A stretch of 64,000 bases of DNA from Streptomyces cyaneochromogenes (GTDB taxonomy: Bacteria; Actinomycetota; Actinomycetes; Streptomycetales; Streptomycetaceae): the NCBI RefSeq assembly GCF_003963535.1, contig NZ_CP034539.1, forward strand, positions 7,874,001 through 7,938,000, read 5' to 3'. A program made the translations under genes and the position numbers. The first letter of the stretch is position 1. Every line of letters begins with the position of its first letter. Of this stretch, positions 8,252 through 16,879 are shown in pieces. The notes beneath the pieces are model-generated. The model ran no database searches. It was not told where the DNA came from and worked only from the letters and a program-made list of their open reading frames with translations.

Positions 8252-9664
8252 CTACTGGGAAGTGCCGGCATGTACCGCCTTTGCGGCCTTCCTGGCTGCC
8301 ACCAGAACCGGGTCCCACACCGGTGAGAACGGGGGTGCGTAACCCAGGTCCAGGGACACCATCTGTTCCACCGTCATCCCGGCCGTCAACGCCACCGCCG
8401 CGATGTCGACCCGCTTGCCCGCGCCCTCCCGGCCGACGATCTGGACGCCCAGCAGTCGGCCTGTGCGGCGTTCCGCGAGCATCTTGACCGTCATCAGAGC
8501 CGAGTCGGGGTAGTAGCCGGCGCGGCTCGTGGACTCGATCGTCGCCGTCACGTACTGCAGGCCCGCCCTGCGCGCGTCCTTCTCGCGCAGGCCGGTGCGG
8601 GCGATCTCCAGGTCGCAGACCTTGCTGACGGCCGTGCCGACCACGCCGGGGAACGTGGCGTAGCCGCCTGCCGCGTTCGTGCCGATGACCTGGCCGTGTT
8701 TGTTGGCGTGGGTGCCGAGCGCGATGTGGCGTTCGCGGCCGGAGACCAGGTCGAGGACCTCCACGCAGTCGCCGCCGGCCCAGATGTTCTCGTGGCCGCG
8801 TACGCGCATGGCCAGGTCGGTCAGCAGGCCGTCGTGGTCGCCGATGGGGAGGCCGGCCTGCCTGGCCAGGGTGGTTTCCGGGCGGACTCCGATGCCGAGG
8901 ACGACCACGTCGGCCGGGTACTCGGCGTCCTGCGTGGCCACCGCGCGGACCCTGCCGTCGTCACCCGTGAGGATCTTGGTGACCTCGGCGTCGTTGACCA
9001 TCGTGATGCCCAGGCCCTCCATGGCCTCGTGCACCAGCCGGCCCATGTCCGCGTCGAGCGTGGACATGGGCTCGCTGCCACGGTTGACGACCGTCACCTC
9101 GTAGCCGCGGTTGATGAGCGCCTCGGCCATCTCGACGCCGATGTACCCGGCGCCGACCACCACCGCGCGCCGCCCACGCGTGCGTGTCAGCGTGTCGATG
9201 AGGGCCTGGCCGTCGTCCAGGGTCTGCACACCGTGGACACCGGGGGCGTCGGCGCCCGGCATGTCGGGGCGGATCGGGCGGGCGCCGGTCGCGATCACGA
9301 GTTTGTCGTACGACGTCCAGTACTCGGCACCGGAGTCGATGTCACGCGCGCGTACCCGGCCGCCGGCCACGTCGATCCGAATGACCTCCGTCCGCATGCG
9401 CAGGTCGATGTCCCGCGCGCGGTGCTCCTCGGCCGTACGGGCGATCAGCCGGTCGCGGTCGGGGACGTCGCCGCCCACCCAGTACGGGATGCCGCAGGCC
9501 GAGAAGGAGGTGAAGTGGCCGCGTTCGAACGCCACGATCTCCAGCTCCTCGGGGCTTTTCAGCCGCCGTGCCTGCGACGCCGCGGACATTCCCGCGGCGT
9601 CGCCGCCGATCACGACCAGTCGCTCTCGCGTACCCGACACATCCCTCGCAGCGCTCATGCTCAT
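8252..9664 (-). CDS. FAD-dependent pyridine nucleotide-disulfide oxidoreductase, CoA-disulfide reductase / NADH oxidase type
   Basis: A 470-residue flavoprotein. The FAD dinucleotide-binding motif is near the N-terminus (VVIGGDAAGMSAASQARR), the NAD(P)H-binding motif is AVVVGAGYIGVEMAEAL, and the second FAD contact is IWAGGDCVEV. The single redox cysteine sits in FSACGIPYWVGG, the pattern of CoA-disulfide reductases and Nox enzymes. The C-terminal dimerisation domain is complete. It probably reduces a low-molecular-weight disulfide or a similar acceptor, but the exact substrate cannot be told from sequence. Confidence 0.85.
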   Translation of the reverse strand: MSMSAARDVSGTRERLVVIGGDAAGMSAASQARRLKSPEELEIVAFERGHFTSFSACGIPYWVGGDVPDRDRLIARTAEEHRARDIDLRMRTEVIRIDVAGGRVRARDIDSGAEYWTSYDKLVIATGARPIRPDMPGADAPGVHGVQTLDDGQALIDTLTRTRGRRAVVVGAGYIGVEMAEALINRGYEVTVVNRGSEPMSTLDADMGRLVHEAMEGLGITMVNDAEVTKILTGDDGRVRAVATQDAEYPADVVVLGIGVRPETTLARQAGLPIGDHDGLLTDLAMRVRGHENIWAGGDCVEVLDLVSGRERHIALGTHANKHGQVIGTNAAGGYATFPGVVGTAVSKVCDLEIARTGLREKDARRAGLQYVTATIESTSRAGYYPDSALMTVKMLAERRTGRLLGVQIVGREGAGKRVDIAAVALTAGMTVEQMVSLDLGYAPPFSPVWDPVLVAARKAAKAVHAGTSQ

Positions 9665-9691
9665 GCGAACACGCTACGAGCGCCGGGCATT

Positions 9692-10693
9692 TCAGTCCTG
9701 CCCGCCGCCCTGCTCGCGGCCGCCCTCGTCCCCCGCGCGCGTGGGCCGGGGTGCCGGGTGCGCGGTCGGCAGCGGGCCCATCGCGGTCGTCGCGGGCGCG
9801 GTGGCCGGGCGACCGGGCAGGCGGGGCCGCAGGACCTTCAGCCACAGCAGCACGATCAGCGCCGCCACCGCCGCGAAGGGCAGCACCGCGCCGAACGCCA
9901 CCGCGATCCAGCGCAGCATCGTCACGAACGCGCCCCAGCCGCCCGCGAGCGCGTCCAGGAAGCCGGGGTCGTCGTCCTTCGCGACCTTCTTCACCGGCGT
10001 CTCCGACAGGGTCAGGGTGATCGTCGCCAGGCTGGTGCGGTCCTTCAGGGACGCCTGCTGGGCGAGCAACGACTCCAGGTCGGCCTGACGGGTGCTCAGC
10101 TCGCCCTCCAGCGTGACCACGTCGCTGAGCCTGGTCGCCTGGTCCATCAGCTCGCGAATCCGGGCGACGCTGGCGCGCTGCGACTTGATACGGCTCTCCA
10201 CGTCGACGACCTGGTCGGTGACGTCCTGCGCCTTGGCGCTGCGCTCGACCAGCTTGCCCGCGCCCTCCAGTTCGGTGAGCACGTCGGCGTACCTGTCGAC
10301 GGGCACGCGCAGGACGACGCGGGTGCGCTCGTGGCCCTCCTCGTCGCGTGTGGTGGTCTCGTTGCCGACGTAGCCACCCGCGTCCTCGGTGGTGGCACGG
10401 GCCTCGTCCAGGGCCTTCGGCACGTCCTTGACCTGCACGGTCAGCGAGGCCGTACGGATGATGTGGCTCGCGGCGACCTTGGCCGGCGCGGCCTTCCCGC
10501 CGCCGAAGCCGCTGCCCGGGGCACCCTGCCCCGCACTCGCCTGCGGCTCCGCCGCCTGGGCGGCCTCGTCCGCGGCGGCCTTGTTGGAGCCGGCCGAGTC
10601 GCTCGCGCCGCTGCATCCGGTGAGCGCGAGCGCGGCGGCCAGCGCCAGGCCGGCCAGGGCCCGGACGGGTCGTACGGAACGTCGTGTGCGCAT
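9692..10693 (-). CDS. DUF4349 lipoprotein
   Basis: A 333-residue predicted lipoprotein. An Arg-rich start, a hydrophobic core and the lipobox LTGC at about residue 26 give lipid attachment. The DUF4349 region carries the family start SHIIRTASLTVQVKDV and a central heptad-rich helix (about residues 155-210, around VVDVESRIKSQRASVARIRELM) likely to form a coiled coil. A transmembrane helix (AVAALIVLLWLKVL) is near the C-terminus. Function is unknown; an envelope role is likely. Confidence 0.85.
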   Translation of the reverse strand: MRTRRSVRPVRALAGLALAAALALTGCSGASDSAGSNKAAADEAAQAAEPQASAGQGAPGSGFGGGKAAPAKVAASHIIRTASLTVQVKDVPKALDEARATTEDAGGYVGNETTTRDEEGHERTRVVLRVPVDRYADVLTELEGAGKLVERSAKAQDVTDQVVDVESRIKSQRASVARIRELMDQATRLSDVVTLEGELSTRQADLESLLAQQASLKDRTSLATITLTLSETPVKKVAKDDDPGFLDALAGGWGAFVTMLRWIAVAFGAVLPFAAVAALIVLLWLKVLRPRLPGRPATAPATTAMGPLPTAHPAPRPTRAGDEGGREQGGGQD

Positions 10694-10879
10694 GTGGTGT
10701 ACCCCCGAGGGTCGTCGTCGCGACTGATGCTCCTTCGACGCCGGGGGCGGTCCGAACGTTGGAGGGAAACGGTCCCGATGAGGTCACGGTCGGGACTCGG
10801 AGCGGGCACACGGGGTGGTGCGCGCCGTGAACGGTACGGCCCCGGCGGCGCTGTCAGCGGCGTTTGAGAGAGTGGGATC

Positions 10880-12361
10880 ATGCGCGAGCACAGCGAGGAC
10901 ACACGCACCGCGGACGGCCCTGCGGGGCACGGCCATGCCGTCGTCATCGGCGGCGGGATCGCCGGGCTGGCGGCCGCCCACCGGCTGCTGGCCGACGGCA
11001 GACGTGTGACCGTCCTGGAGGCCTCGGAGCGGGTCGGCGGCAAGCTGCTGCCCGGGGAGATCGCGGGCGCGCGCGTGGACTTCGGCGCCGAGTCGATGCT
11101 GGCCCGCCGCCCCGAGGCGGTCGCCCTCGCCCGCGAGGTGGGCCTCGACGAGCGCCTCCAGCCGCCCGCCACCGCGACCGCCTCGATCTGGACCCGCGGC
11201 GCCCTGCGCCCCATGCCCAAGGGGCACGTCATGGGCGTCCCCGGCACCGCGGCCGCCCTGCGCGGCGTCCTGTCCGACGAGGGCCTGGCCCGCATCGAGC
11301 GCGACGCCGACCTGCCCCGCACGGAGGTCGGCGACGACATGGCGGTGGGCGAGTACGTCGCGGCGCGCCTCGGCCGCGAGGTCGTCGACCGCCTGGTCGA
11401 GCCCCTGCTGGGCGGCGTCTACGCGGGCGACGCGTACCGCATCTCGATGCGCTCGGCGGTCCCGCAGCTCTTCCAGGCCGCGCAGACCCACGACTCGATC
11501 ACCGAGGCAGTCCGCGAGATCCAGGCCAGGGCCGCTGCCAATCAGCAGACCGGGCCGGTGTTCATGGGCATCGAGGGCGGGGTGGGCTCTCTCCCGCTCG
11601 CCGTCGCGGAGTCGGTCCGCGCGCGGGGCGGCGAGATCGTCACCGGCGCCCCGGTGACGGAGCTGCGTCGCGAGGCTTCGGTCGGGTGGCGCGTCGTCAC
11701 CGGCGACCGGGTGCTGCACGCCGACGCGGTCGTCGTCGCCGTGCCCGCCTCGGCCGCCGCCGGGCTGCTGCGCGCCGAGGCCCCCGAGGCCGCCACCGAA
11801 CTGGACGGCATCGAGTACGCCTCGATGGCCCTGGTCACCCTCGCCTACCGGCGCGCCGGCACCGACCTTCCCGCGGGCAGCGGCTTCCTGGTGCCGCCGG
11901 TCGACGGGCGCACCATCAAGGCGTCGACGTTCGCCTCCCAGAAGTGGGGCTGGATCGCCGACGAGAACCCGGACGTCGTCGTCCTGCGCACCTCCGTGGG
12001 GCGCTACGGCGAGACGGAGATCCTGGAACGGGACGACGCCCGGCTGGTGGACGTCTCCCGGCACGACCTCAGGGCCGCGACCGGCCTCGACGCCACGCCC
12101 GTCGAAACCCGCGTCACCCGCTGGACCGACGGCCTGCCCCAGTACCCCGTCGGCCACCACGCGCGCGTGGCCCGCATCCGCGAGCACGTCGCCAAGCTGC
12201 CCGGCCTCGCGGTGTGCGGGGCGCAGTACGACGGCGTGGGCATCCCGGCGTGCATCGCGAGCGCGTACGCCGCGGTGGACCAGATCCACGGTGACCTGAG
12301 CGCTGTGCAGGAGCTCACCGCCAACCCGGTGCAGAGTCTGCACGGCGGAGCGGGAGAATAG
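10880..12361 (+). CDS. hemY: coproporphyrinogen III / protoporphyrinogen oxidase (FAD-dependent)
   Basis: A 493-residue HemY-type oxidase that aromatises the tetrapyrrole ring with FAD and O2. The dinucleotide-binding motif is VVIGGGIAGLAAAHRL, followed by VLEASERVGGKLL. The C-terminal FAD-contact region around LPGLAVCGAQYDGVGIPACI is typical of the family. In Gram-positive-type heme synthesis the product is coproporphyrin III, so CgoX is an alternative name. Only five bases separate its stop from hemQ, so they form one operon. An upstream DUF4349 gene is divergent. Confidence 0.93.
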   Translation: MREHSEDTRTADGPAGHGHAVVIGGGIAGLAAAHRLLADGRRVTVLEASERVGGKLLPGEIAGARVDFGAESMLARRPEAVALAREVGLDERLQPPATATASIWTRGALRPMPKGHVMGVPGTAAALRGVLSDEGLARIERDADLPRTEVGDDMAVGEYVAARLGREVVDRLVEPLLGGVYAGDAYRISMRSAVPQLFQAAQTHDSITEAVREIQARAAANQQTGPVFMGIEGGVGSLPLAVAESVRARGGEIVTGAPVTELRREASVGWRVVTGDRVLHADAVVVAVPASAAAGLLRAEAPEAATELDGIEYASMALVTLAYRRAGTDLPAGSGFLVPPVDGRTIKASTFASQKWGWIADENPDVVVLRTSVGRYGETEILERDDARLVDVSRHDLRAATGLDATPVETRVTRWTDGLPQYPVGHHARVARIREHVAKLPGLAVCGAQYDGVGIPACIASAYAAVDQIHGDLSAVQELTANPVQSLHGGAGE

Positions 12362-12366
12362 GGGAC

Positions 12367-13098
12367 ATGAGTGACGACGCCTCCACCACCGAGTCCGGCA
12401 GGATCCCGAACAAGGGCAAGCTGGCCAAGGACCTCAACGAGGTCATCCGCTACACCCTCTGGTCCGTCTTCAAGCTGAAGGACGTCCTCCCCGAGGACCG
12501 CGCGGGCTACGCCGACGAGGTCCAGGAGCTGTTCGACCAGCTCGCCGCCAAGGATGTGACGGTCCGCGGCACGTACGACGTGTCCGGGCTGCGCGCCGAC
12601 GCCGATCTCATGATCTGGTGGCACGCCGAGACCAGCGACCAGCTGCAGGAGGCGTACAACCTCTTCCGCCGCACCAAGCTGGGCCGCGCCCTGGAGCCGG
12701 TCTGGTCGAACATGGCGCTGCACCGCCCCGCCGAGTTCAACCGCTCGCACATCCCGGCGTTCCTCGCCGACGAGACGCCGCGCAACTACGTCAGCGTGTA
12801 CCCCTTCGTGCGCTCCTACGACTGGTACCTGCTGCCCGACGAGGACCGCCGCCGCATGCTCGCCGACCACGGCAAGATGGCCCGCGGCTACCCCGACGTC
12901 CGCGCCAACACGGTCGCCTCGTTCTCGCTGGGCGACTACGAGTGGCTGCTGGCCTTCGAGGCCGACGAGCTCTACCGCATCGTCGACCTCATGCGCCACC
13001 TGCGGGCCTCCGAGGCCCGGATGCACGTCCGCGAAGAGGTGCCGTTCTACACCGGGCGCCGCAAGACGGTCGCCGAGCTGGTCGCCGGGCTCGCCTGA
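12367..13098 (+). CDS. hemQ: coproheme decarboxylase (H2O2-dependent heme synthase, chlorite dismutase-like)
   Basis: A 243-residue HemQ/ChdC that converts coproheme to heme b, the last step of the coproporphyrin pathway. Typical segments are the IRYTLWSVFKLKD opening, GTYDVSGLRADADLMIWWHA and the YPFVRSYDWYLLPDEDRRRML stretch, whose tyrosine matches the position of the redox-active Tyr in the family. Length is normal. It follows hemY by five bases. Its TGA abuts the stop of the convergent peptidase gene (TGATCA). Confidence 0.95.
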   Translation: MSDDASTTESGRIPNKGKLAKDLNEVIRYTLWSVFKLKDVLPEDRAGYADEVQELFDQLAAKDVTVRGTYDVSGLRADADLMIWWHAETSDQLQEAYNLFRRTKLGRALEPVWSNMALHRPAEFNRSHIPAFLADETPRNYVSVYPFVRSYDWYLLPDEDRRRMLADHGKMARGYPDVRANTVASFSLGDYEWLLAFEADELYRIVDLMRHLRASEARMHVREEVPFYTGRRKTVAELVAGLA

Positions 13099-14769
13099 TC
13101 AGTGCGGGAGCCGGGCGGCGGTGTCCTGGGGACGGCCGCCCGGCTTCGTCTCGGTCTGCTTGCTCAGCTTCTTCGCCCTGCGGTCCTGCGGGCGCTCCGG
13201 CTTGGGCTCCGGGTGCCCCTCGCACGCCGCCCGCCGCTCCGGGAGACGCCCCGACAGCAGATACGCGTCGATGTATCCGTTGACGCAGGCGTTCGGGCCG
13301 TACGCGATGCCGTGCGTGCCCGAGTCCCGTTCGGTGACCAGGACCGAGCCCGACAGCCGCCGCTGCATCTCCAGCGCCCCCTCGTACGGCGTGGCGGCAT
13401 CCCGCTCGGCTGCCAGGATCAGCACCGGCGGCACCTCACCCGGCCCGGTCCGCACGTCGAGGGGCTGCTGCCGGGGCATCTGCCAGTAGGCGCACGGCAG
13501 GTTCATCCACGCGTTGTCCCAGGTCTCGAACGGCGCCACGCGCGCGAGCCGGGTGTTGTCCCGGTCCCAGACCGCCCAGTCCGTCGGCCAGGGCGCGTCG
13601 TTGCACTCCACGGCGGTGTAGACCGCGTTCGTGTTCTCCTCCTCGGCCGCGGACTCCGTCGCCGGCGCGGCCAGCTCGATCAGCGGCTTCGGGTCGCCCT
13701 TCAGGTACGCCGACAGCGCCTGCGCCCGCGCGGGCCAGTAGTCGTCGTAGTACCCGACCTGCAGGTACGCCTCCTGCAACTGCCCGGTCCCGACCTTTCC
13801 GCCGGCCGGCTCCACGGCCAGCCGCGCCCGTACCTTCTCGTAGGCGCGCAGTACCTGGTCGGGGGTGGCCCCGAGGCCGTAGACGGCGTGGTGCTTGGCG
13901 ACCCACTGCCGGAAGTCCGCCCACCGCCCCTCGAACGCGGCCGACTGCAGGAGGTTGCTGCGGTACCAGATCTGCCTCGGGTCCGGGTTCACCGCCGAGT
14001 CGAACACCATCCGCCGCACGTGTGAGGGGAACAGGGTCGCGTACAGCGCGCCGAAGTAGGTGCCGTACGACGCGCCCATGAACGTCAGTTTGTTCTCGCC
14101 CAGCGCGGCGCGCAGGACGTCCAGGTCACGGGCGTTGTTGAGGGAATTGTAGTGCTGCAGCGCGCTGCCGGTGCGCTCGGCGCAGCCGCGCGCGTATGCC
14201 TTCGCCCGTGCGATGCGCTCCCGCTTGTAGGGCTCGGAGGGGTATGTCGGCAGGTGCGTGGCGCCCTTGAAGAACTGCTTGGGGTTCTCGCAGGAGATCG
14301 GCGCGGACGGCCCCACCCCGCGCGGGGCGTAGCCGACCAGGTCGTACGCTCCCGCCAGTCGCTTCCACGCGGGCAGGACACCGATCAGCGGGAAGTGCAG
14401 GCTGGACGCGCCCGGCCCGCCCGGGTTGTAGACCAGGGCGCCCTGCCGCGGGACCCGGCGCTTGCTGTTGTGCGGGTCCTTGTGCGTGGCCTGCATCCGG
14501 CTGACGGTGAGTCGGATCTGCTTGCCGTGGGGATCCGCGTAGTCGAGCGGGACGGACACCGTGCCGCACTTCACGTCGTCCGGCAACTCCAGCTTCTTGG
14601 GACAGGCGCCGAAGGTGATGCCGGACGCCGCGGCGCGCGCGGCGGCCACCGCCGTGCCGTCCCGCACGTCCGCCCGCGGGGCCGCGGCCGTGGTGCTGCC
14701 GGCCGGGGCGGTGGAGAGGGCGGTCAGGAGCAGGGCTCCGGCAACCGAGTAGAGGGCTGGAGCTCTCAT
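13099..14769 (-). CDS. secreted alpha/beta-hydrolase, tripeptidyl aminopeptidase (SlpD/TAP) family
   Basis: A 556-residue exported peptidase. The signal peptide runs over roughly the first 28 residues and ends near GSTTAAA. The catalytic triad is visible: Ser in GASYGTYFG, Asp in AERDAATPYEGA and His in SGTHGIAYG. The oxyanion region YNPGGPGASS is also present. These enzymes cut tripeptides from secreted proteins. I chose ATG 14769 because AAGGGA lies about eight bases upstream; the longer frame to 14838 adds a Cys-rich stretch unlike any signal sequence. Confidence 0.9.
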   Translation of the reverse strand: MRAPALYSVAGALLLTALSTAPAGSTTAAAPRADVRDGTAVAAARAAASGITFGACPKKLELPDDVKCGTVSVPLDYADPHGKQIRLTVSRMQATHKDPHNSKRRVPRQGALVYNPGGPGASSLHFPLIGVLPAWKRLAGAYDLVGYAPRGVGPSAPISCENPKQFFKGATHLPTYPSEPYKRERIARAKAYARGCAERTGSALQHYNSLNNARDLDVLRAALGENKLTFMGASYGTYFGALYATLFPSHVRRMVFDSAVNPDPRQIWYRSNLLQSAAFEGRWADFRQWVAKHHAVYGLGATPDQVLRAYEKVRARLAVEPAGGKVGTGQLQEAYLQVGYYDDYWPARAQALSAYLKGDPKPLIELAAPATESAAEEENTNAVYTAVECNDAPWPTDWAVWDRDNTRLARVAPFETWDNAWMNLPCAYWQMPRQQPLDVRTGPGEVPPVLILAAERDAATPYEGALEMQRRLSGSVLVTERDSGTHGIAYGPNACVNGYIDAYLLSGRLPERRAACEGHPEPKPERPQDRRAKKLSKQTETKPGGRPQDTAARLPH

Positions 14770-14895
14770 CGCGTATCCCTTCAGTGCACGGCAGCAACAA
14801 AAGGGATATTTCGTTCGTCTGTTGATGAAGGCAAGCACCGCCTGCCGGTGTCGGCGTCAATGCCCCCGATGCGTCATCGACTGCCCTTGCCGTCG

Positions 14896-15711
14896 TCAGT
14901 GACCGCCGGTGCCGTCAGCCGCGTCGGTGGAGCGCTCATGGTGCGGCTCGCGGTGCGCGAAGGCGGCGCGCAGGTCCGGCTCGTCGATCGCCCGTACGCC
15001 CCGCACCGCGACGGAGGTGAGATACGTACGGTCGTCCCCGCCCCCCGAGCGCCGGACCAGGGTGCTGAGCAGCCGCTGTCCGGCCGGGGAGGCCCACCGC
15101 GCGTACGGGTGGATCTCCATCCGGGCGATGGCGAGGCAGCTCAGCGTGACCACGAAGGGGAGCGCGAACCAGAGGGCGACCAGATGCGCCGGCATGTCCG
15201 ACTGGGCCGGCGCCAGCAGGGCGAGGGCCCCCAGCGCCAGGACGAACAGCGCGGCGAGCCGCACCTGCCGGATCGCCGACGCGACGCCGCCGCGCGCCCC
15301 GTCGGGCACGGCGAGCCCCGCGCTGACCAGCCGGTCGCCCAGGCTGCCCACCGCGTCGGCGGCGGCCGCCGCGTCCCGCACCGGCTCGATCCGGGACTGG
15401 CCCTCCGGCCCGATGGCCCCTATCACCGAGCGCTCCATCTCGTCCCGGCCGCGCGGATCGACCACCGTCGCCCAGCCGGTGTGCGCGAGCAGCAGCCGCC
15501 GCTGCCGCGCCATGGAGACGAGCGTCAGGTCCGCGACCCGCCGGGGGCCGCCCGAGAGGAACGCGGCCTCGTACAGCGTCAGATCGCGTCCTTGGCCTGC
15601 CGTCACTTCGTTCGCGTCCATGGCCGCGGCATGTACGGCGGCCAGGCACAGCCGCGTACACGCCGTGCCCGCGACGGCCCACGCCAGCAGCAGAAGAACC
15701 ACCCAGAACAT
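14896..15711 (-). CDS. TIGR04222-type membrane protein
   Basis: A 271-residue membrane protein. It has an N-terminal hydrophobic helix, the family's conserved segment (LTLYEAAFLSGGPRRVADLTLVSM followed by RLLLAHTGWATV), and two further hydrophobic segments around residues 160-205. In related proteins the C-terminus is often Gly/Cys-rich; here it is short, charged and His-containing (FAHREPHHERSTD). A DUF692 gene lies two genes upstream on the same strand, an association I recall from other Streptomyces. The function is unknown. Confidence 0.75.
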   Translation of the reverse strand: MFWVVLLLLAWAVAGTACTRLCLAAVHAAAMDANEVTAGQGRDLTLYEAAFLSGGPRRVADLTLVSMARQRRLLLAHTGWATVVDPRGRDEMERSVIGAIGPEGQSRIEPVRDAAAAADAVGSLGDRLVSAGLAVPDGARGGVASAIRQVRLAALFVLALGALALLAPAQSDMPAHLVALWFALPFVVTLSCLAIARMEIHPYARWASPAGQRLLSTLVRRSGGGDDRTYLTSVAVRGVRAIDEPDLRAAFAHREPHHERSTDAADGTGGH

Positions 15712-15806
15712 GCCCCCATTTTGCGGCTGAACCGCCGCCGCTCTCGCGGACTTGGTTGCTCGGCGTAGGGGTTCCTCAAATACTGGTTGCGGTTTCGGGG
15801 CGCTTT

Positions 15807-16595
15807 TCAGGATTTGCCGGAACTCTCCGGTGGGCGGCTGGTCGCCGCCGGGGGCAGTGTGTACGTCGGCGACGGGGACGGGGTCACCGGGACGGCCGGA
15901 GCGGGGTCGAGGGTCGGACCGGGCGGGGCCGGGGCGGGGGTGAGCGGAGGGGTGCTGCCCGCGACCATGTCCTGGGCCAGGGCGTCGAAGTCGACGTAGC
16001 CGGTGGCCTCCAGGACCGTGATGTGGTCCAGCACGGTCGAGTTGGCGTCATCGGCGAGCTCGCGGACGAGGGAGTTGCGCGTACTGGCCCGCACCTGGGC
16101 GACGACGGAGAACACCTTGCCGTGCGCCAGCCGCAGGATGTTGGCGAACTGCCGGTCGTACTCGACGCCTTGGGCCGAGTCCAGGGTCGCCAGCCACTCC
16201 TGCTGCTGTTCGGTGGGCTCGTTGGGCAGTTCGAGGCTGAGCCTGGAGGCGACGTCGCGCACCCGCTCGTCCAGGAACGTGTGCCCTTCGATGAGGTGCT
16301 CGCCGGCCGTCCGTACGGCCGGCGTCGTGCCCTTCAGCCCGGCCTGCTGACCGGCGGGCAACTCCCACAGCCCGGCCAGCCGGACCTTCGTGATGAAGTC
16401 GCGGTCGAGGGCGGACAGCGGCCCGTAGCCGGTCGAGACGGTCTCGGCGTTCAGCACGTCGAAACCGGTCCCGGACCGGTCGGCGTACGACCAGATCGGG
16501 AAGATCATCGCCAGCAGCGTCGCCGTCAGGCCCGTGATGATGAGCCCGGTGCCGCTGAAGATGCCTCGGCCTTTGATGGGTGGTCGCGGTCGCAT
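15807..16595 (-). CDS. DUF4142 domain protein, membrane-anchored (paralogue of 62416-63159)
   Basis: A 262-residue protein with one N-terminal transmembrane anchor (GLIITGLTATLLAMIFPIW). A ferritin-like helical DUF4142 domain follows, including LSALDRDFITKVRLAGLWE, AGEHLIEGHTFLDERV and DDANSTVLDHITVLE. The tail is Pro-rich (PPLTPAPAPPGPT). The domain probably faces outward. It is clearly paralogous to the gene at 62416-63159, with conserved helices and the same architecture. The 284 bp upstream (16596-16879) hold no gene that I can support. Confidence 0.82.
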   Translation of the reverse strand: MRPRPPIKGRGIFSGTGLIITGLTATLLAMIFPIWSYADRSGTGFDVLNAETVSTGYGPLSALDRDFITKVRLAGLWELPAGQQAGLKGTTPAVRTAGEHLIEGHTFLDERVRDVASRLSLELPNEPTEQQQEWLATLDSAQGVEYDRQFANILRLAHGKVFSVVAQVRASTRNSLVRELADDANSTVLDHITVLEATGYVDFDALAQDMVAGSTPPLTPAPAPPGPTLDPAPAVPVTPSPSPTYTLPPAATSRPPESSGKS

Positions 16596-16879
16596 GGTGC
16601 CTCCTGTTGCGGCACCGCACGTTAGTGCGCTTCGAGGGTTGGGTTGGCATATTACTTCGGGGTACTGCGGGTGCTACGCCAACTGCCGTACAGGGGTGAA
16701 TGGTTGTAAACGGGGGTCGAAACGGGCGAATAGGGGAGTGGGTGTGGGGGGCGTCTCGGGGTAAATCCGGGCGAAGCGGTCGCTTCGACGGTGCTGTGCG
16801 GCCAGGCTGTTAATCCACGCACACTCGCAGGGCGACGGCGTCCGGTCGAGGAGGGGCGGAAGGCGTACGCGCAGTGCGC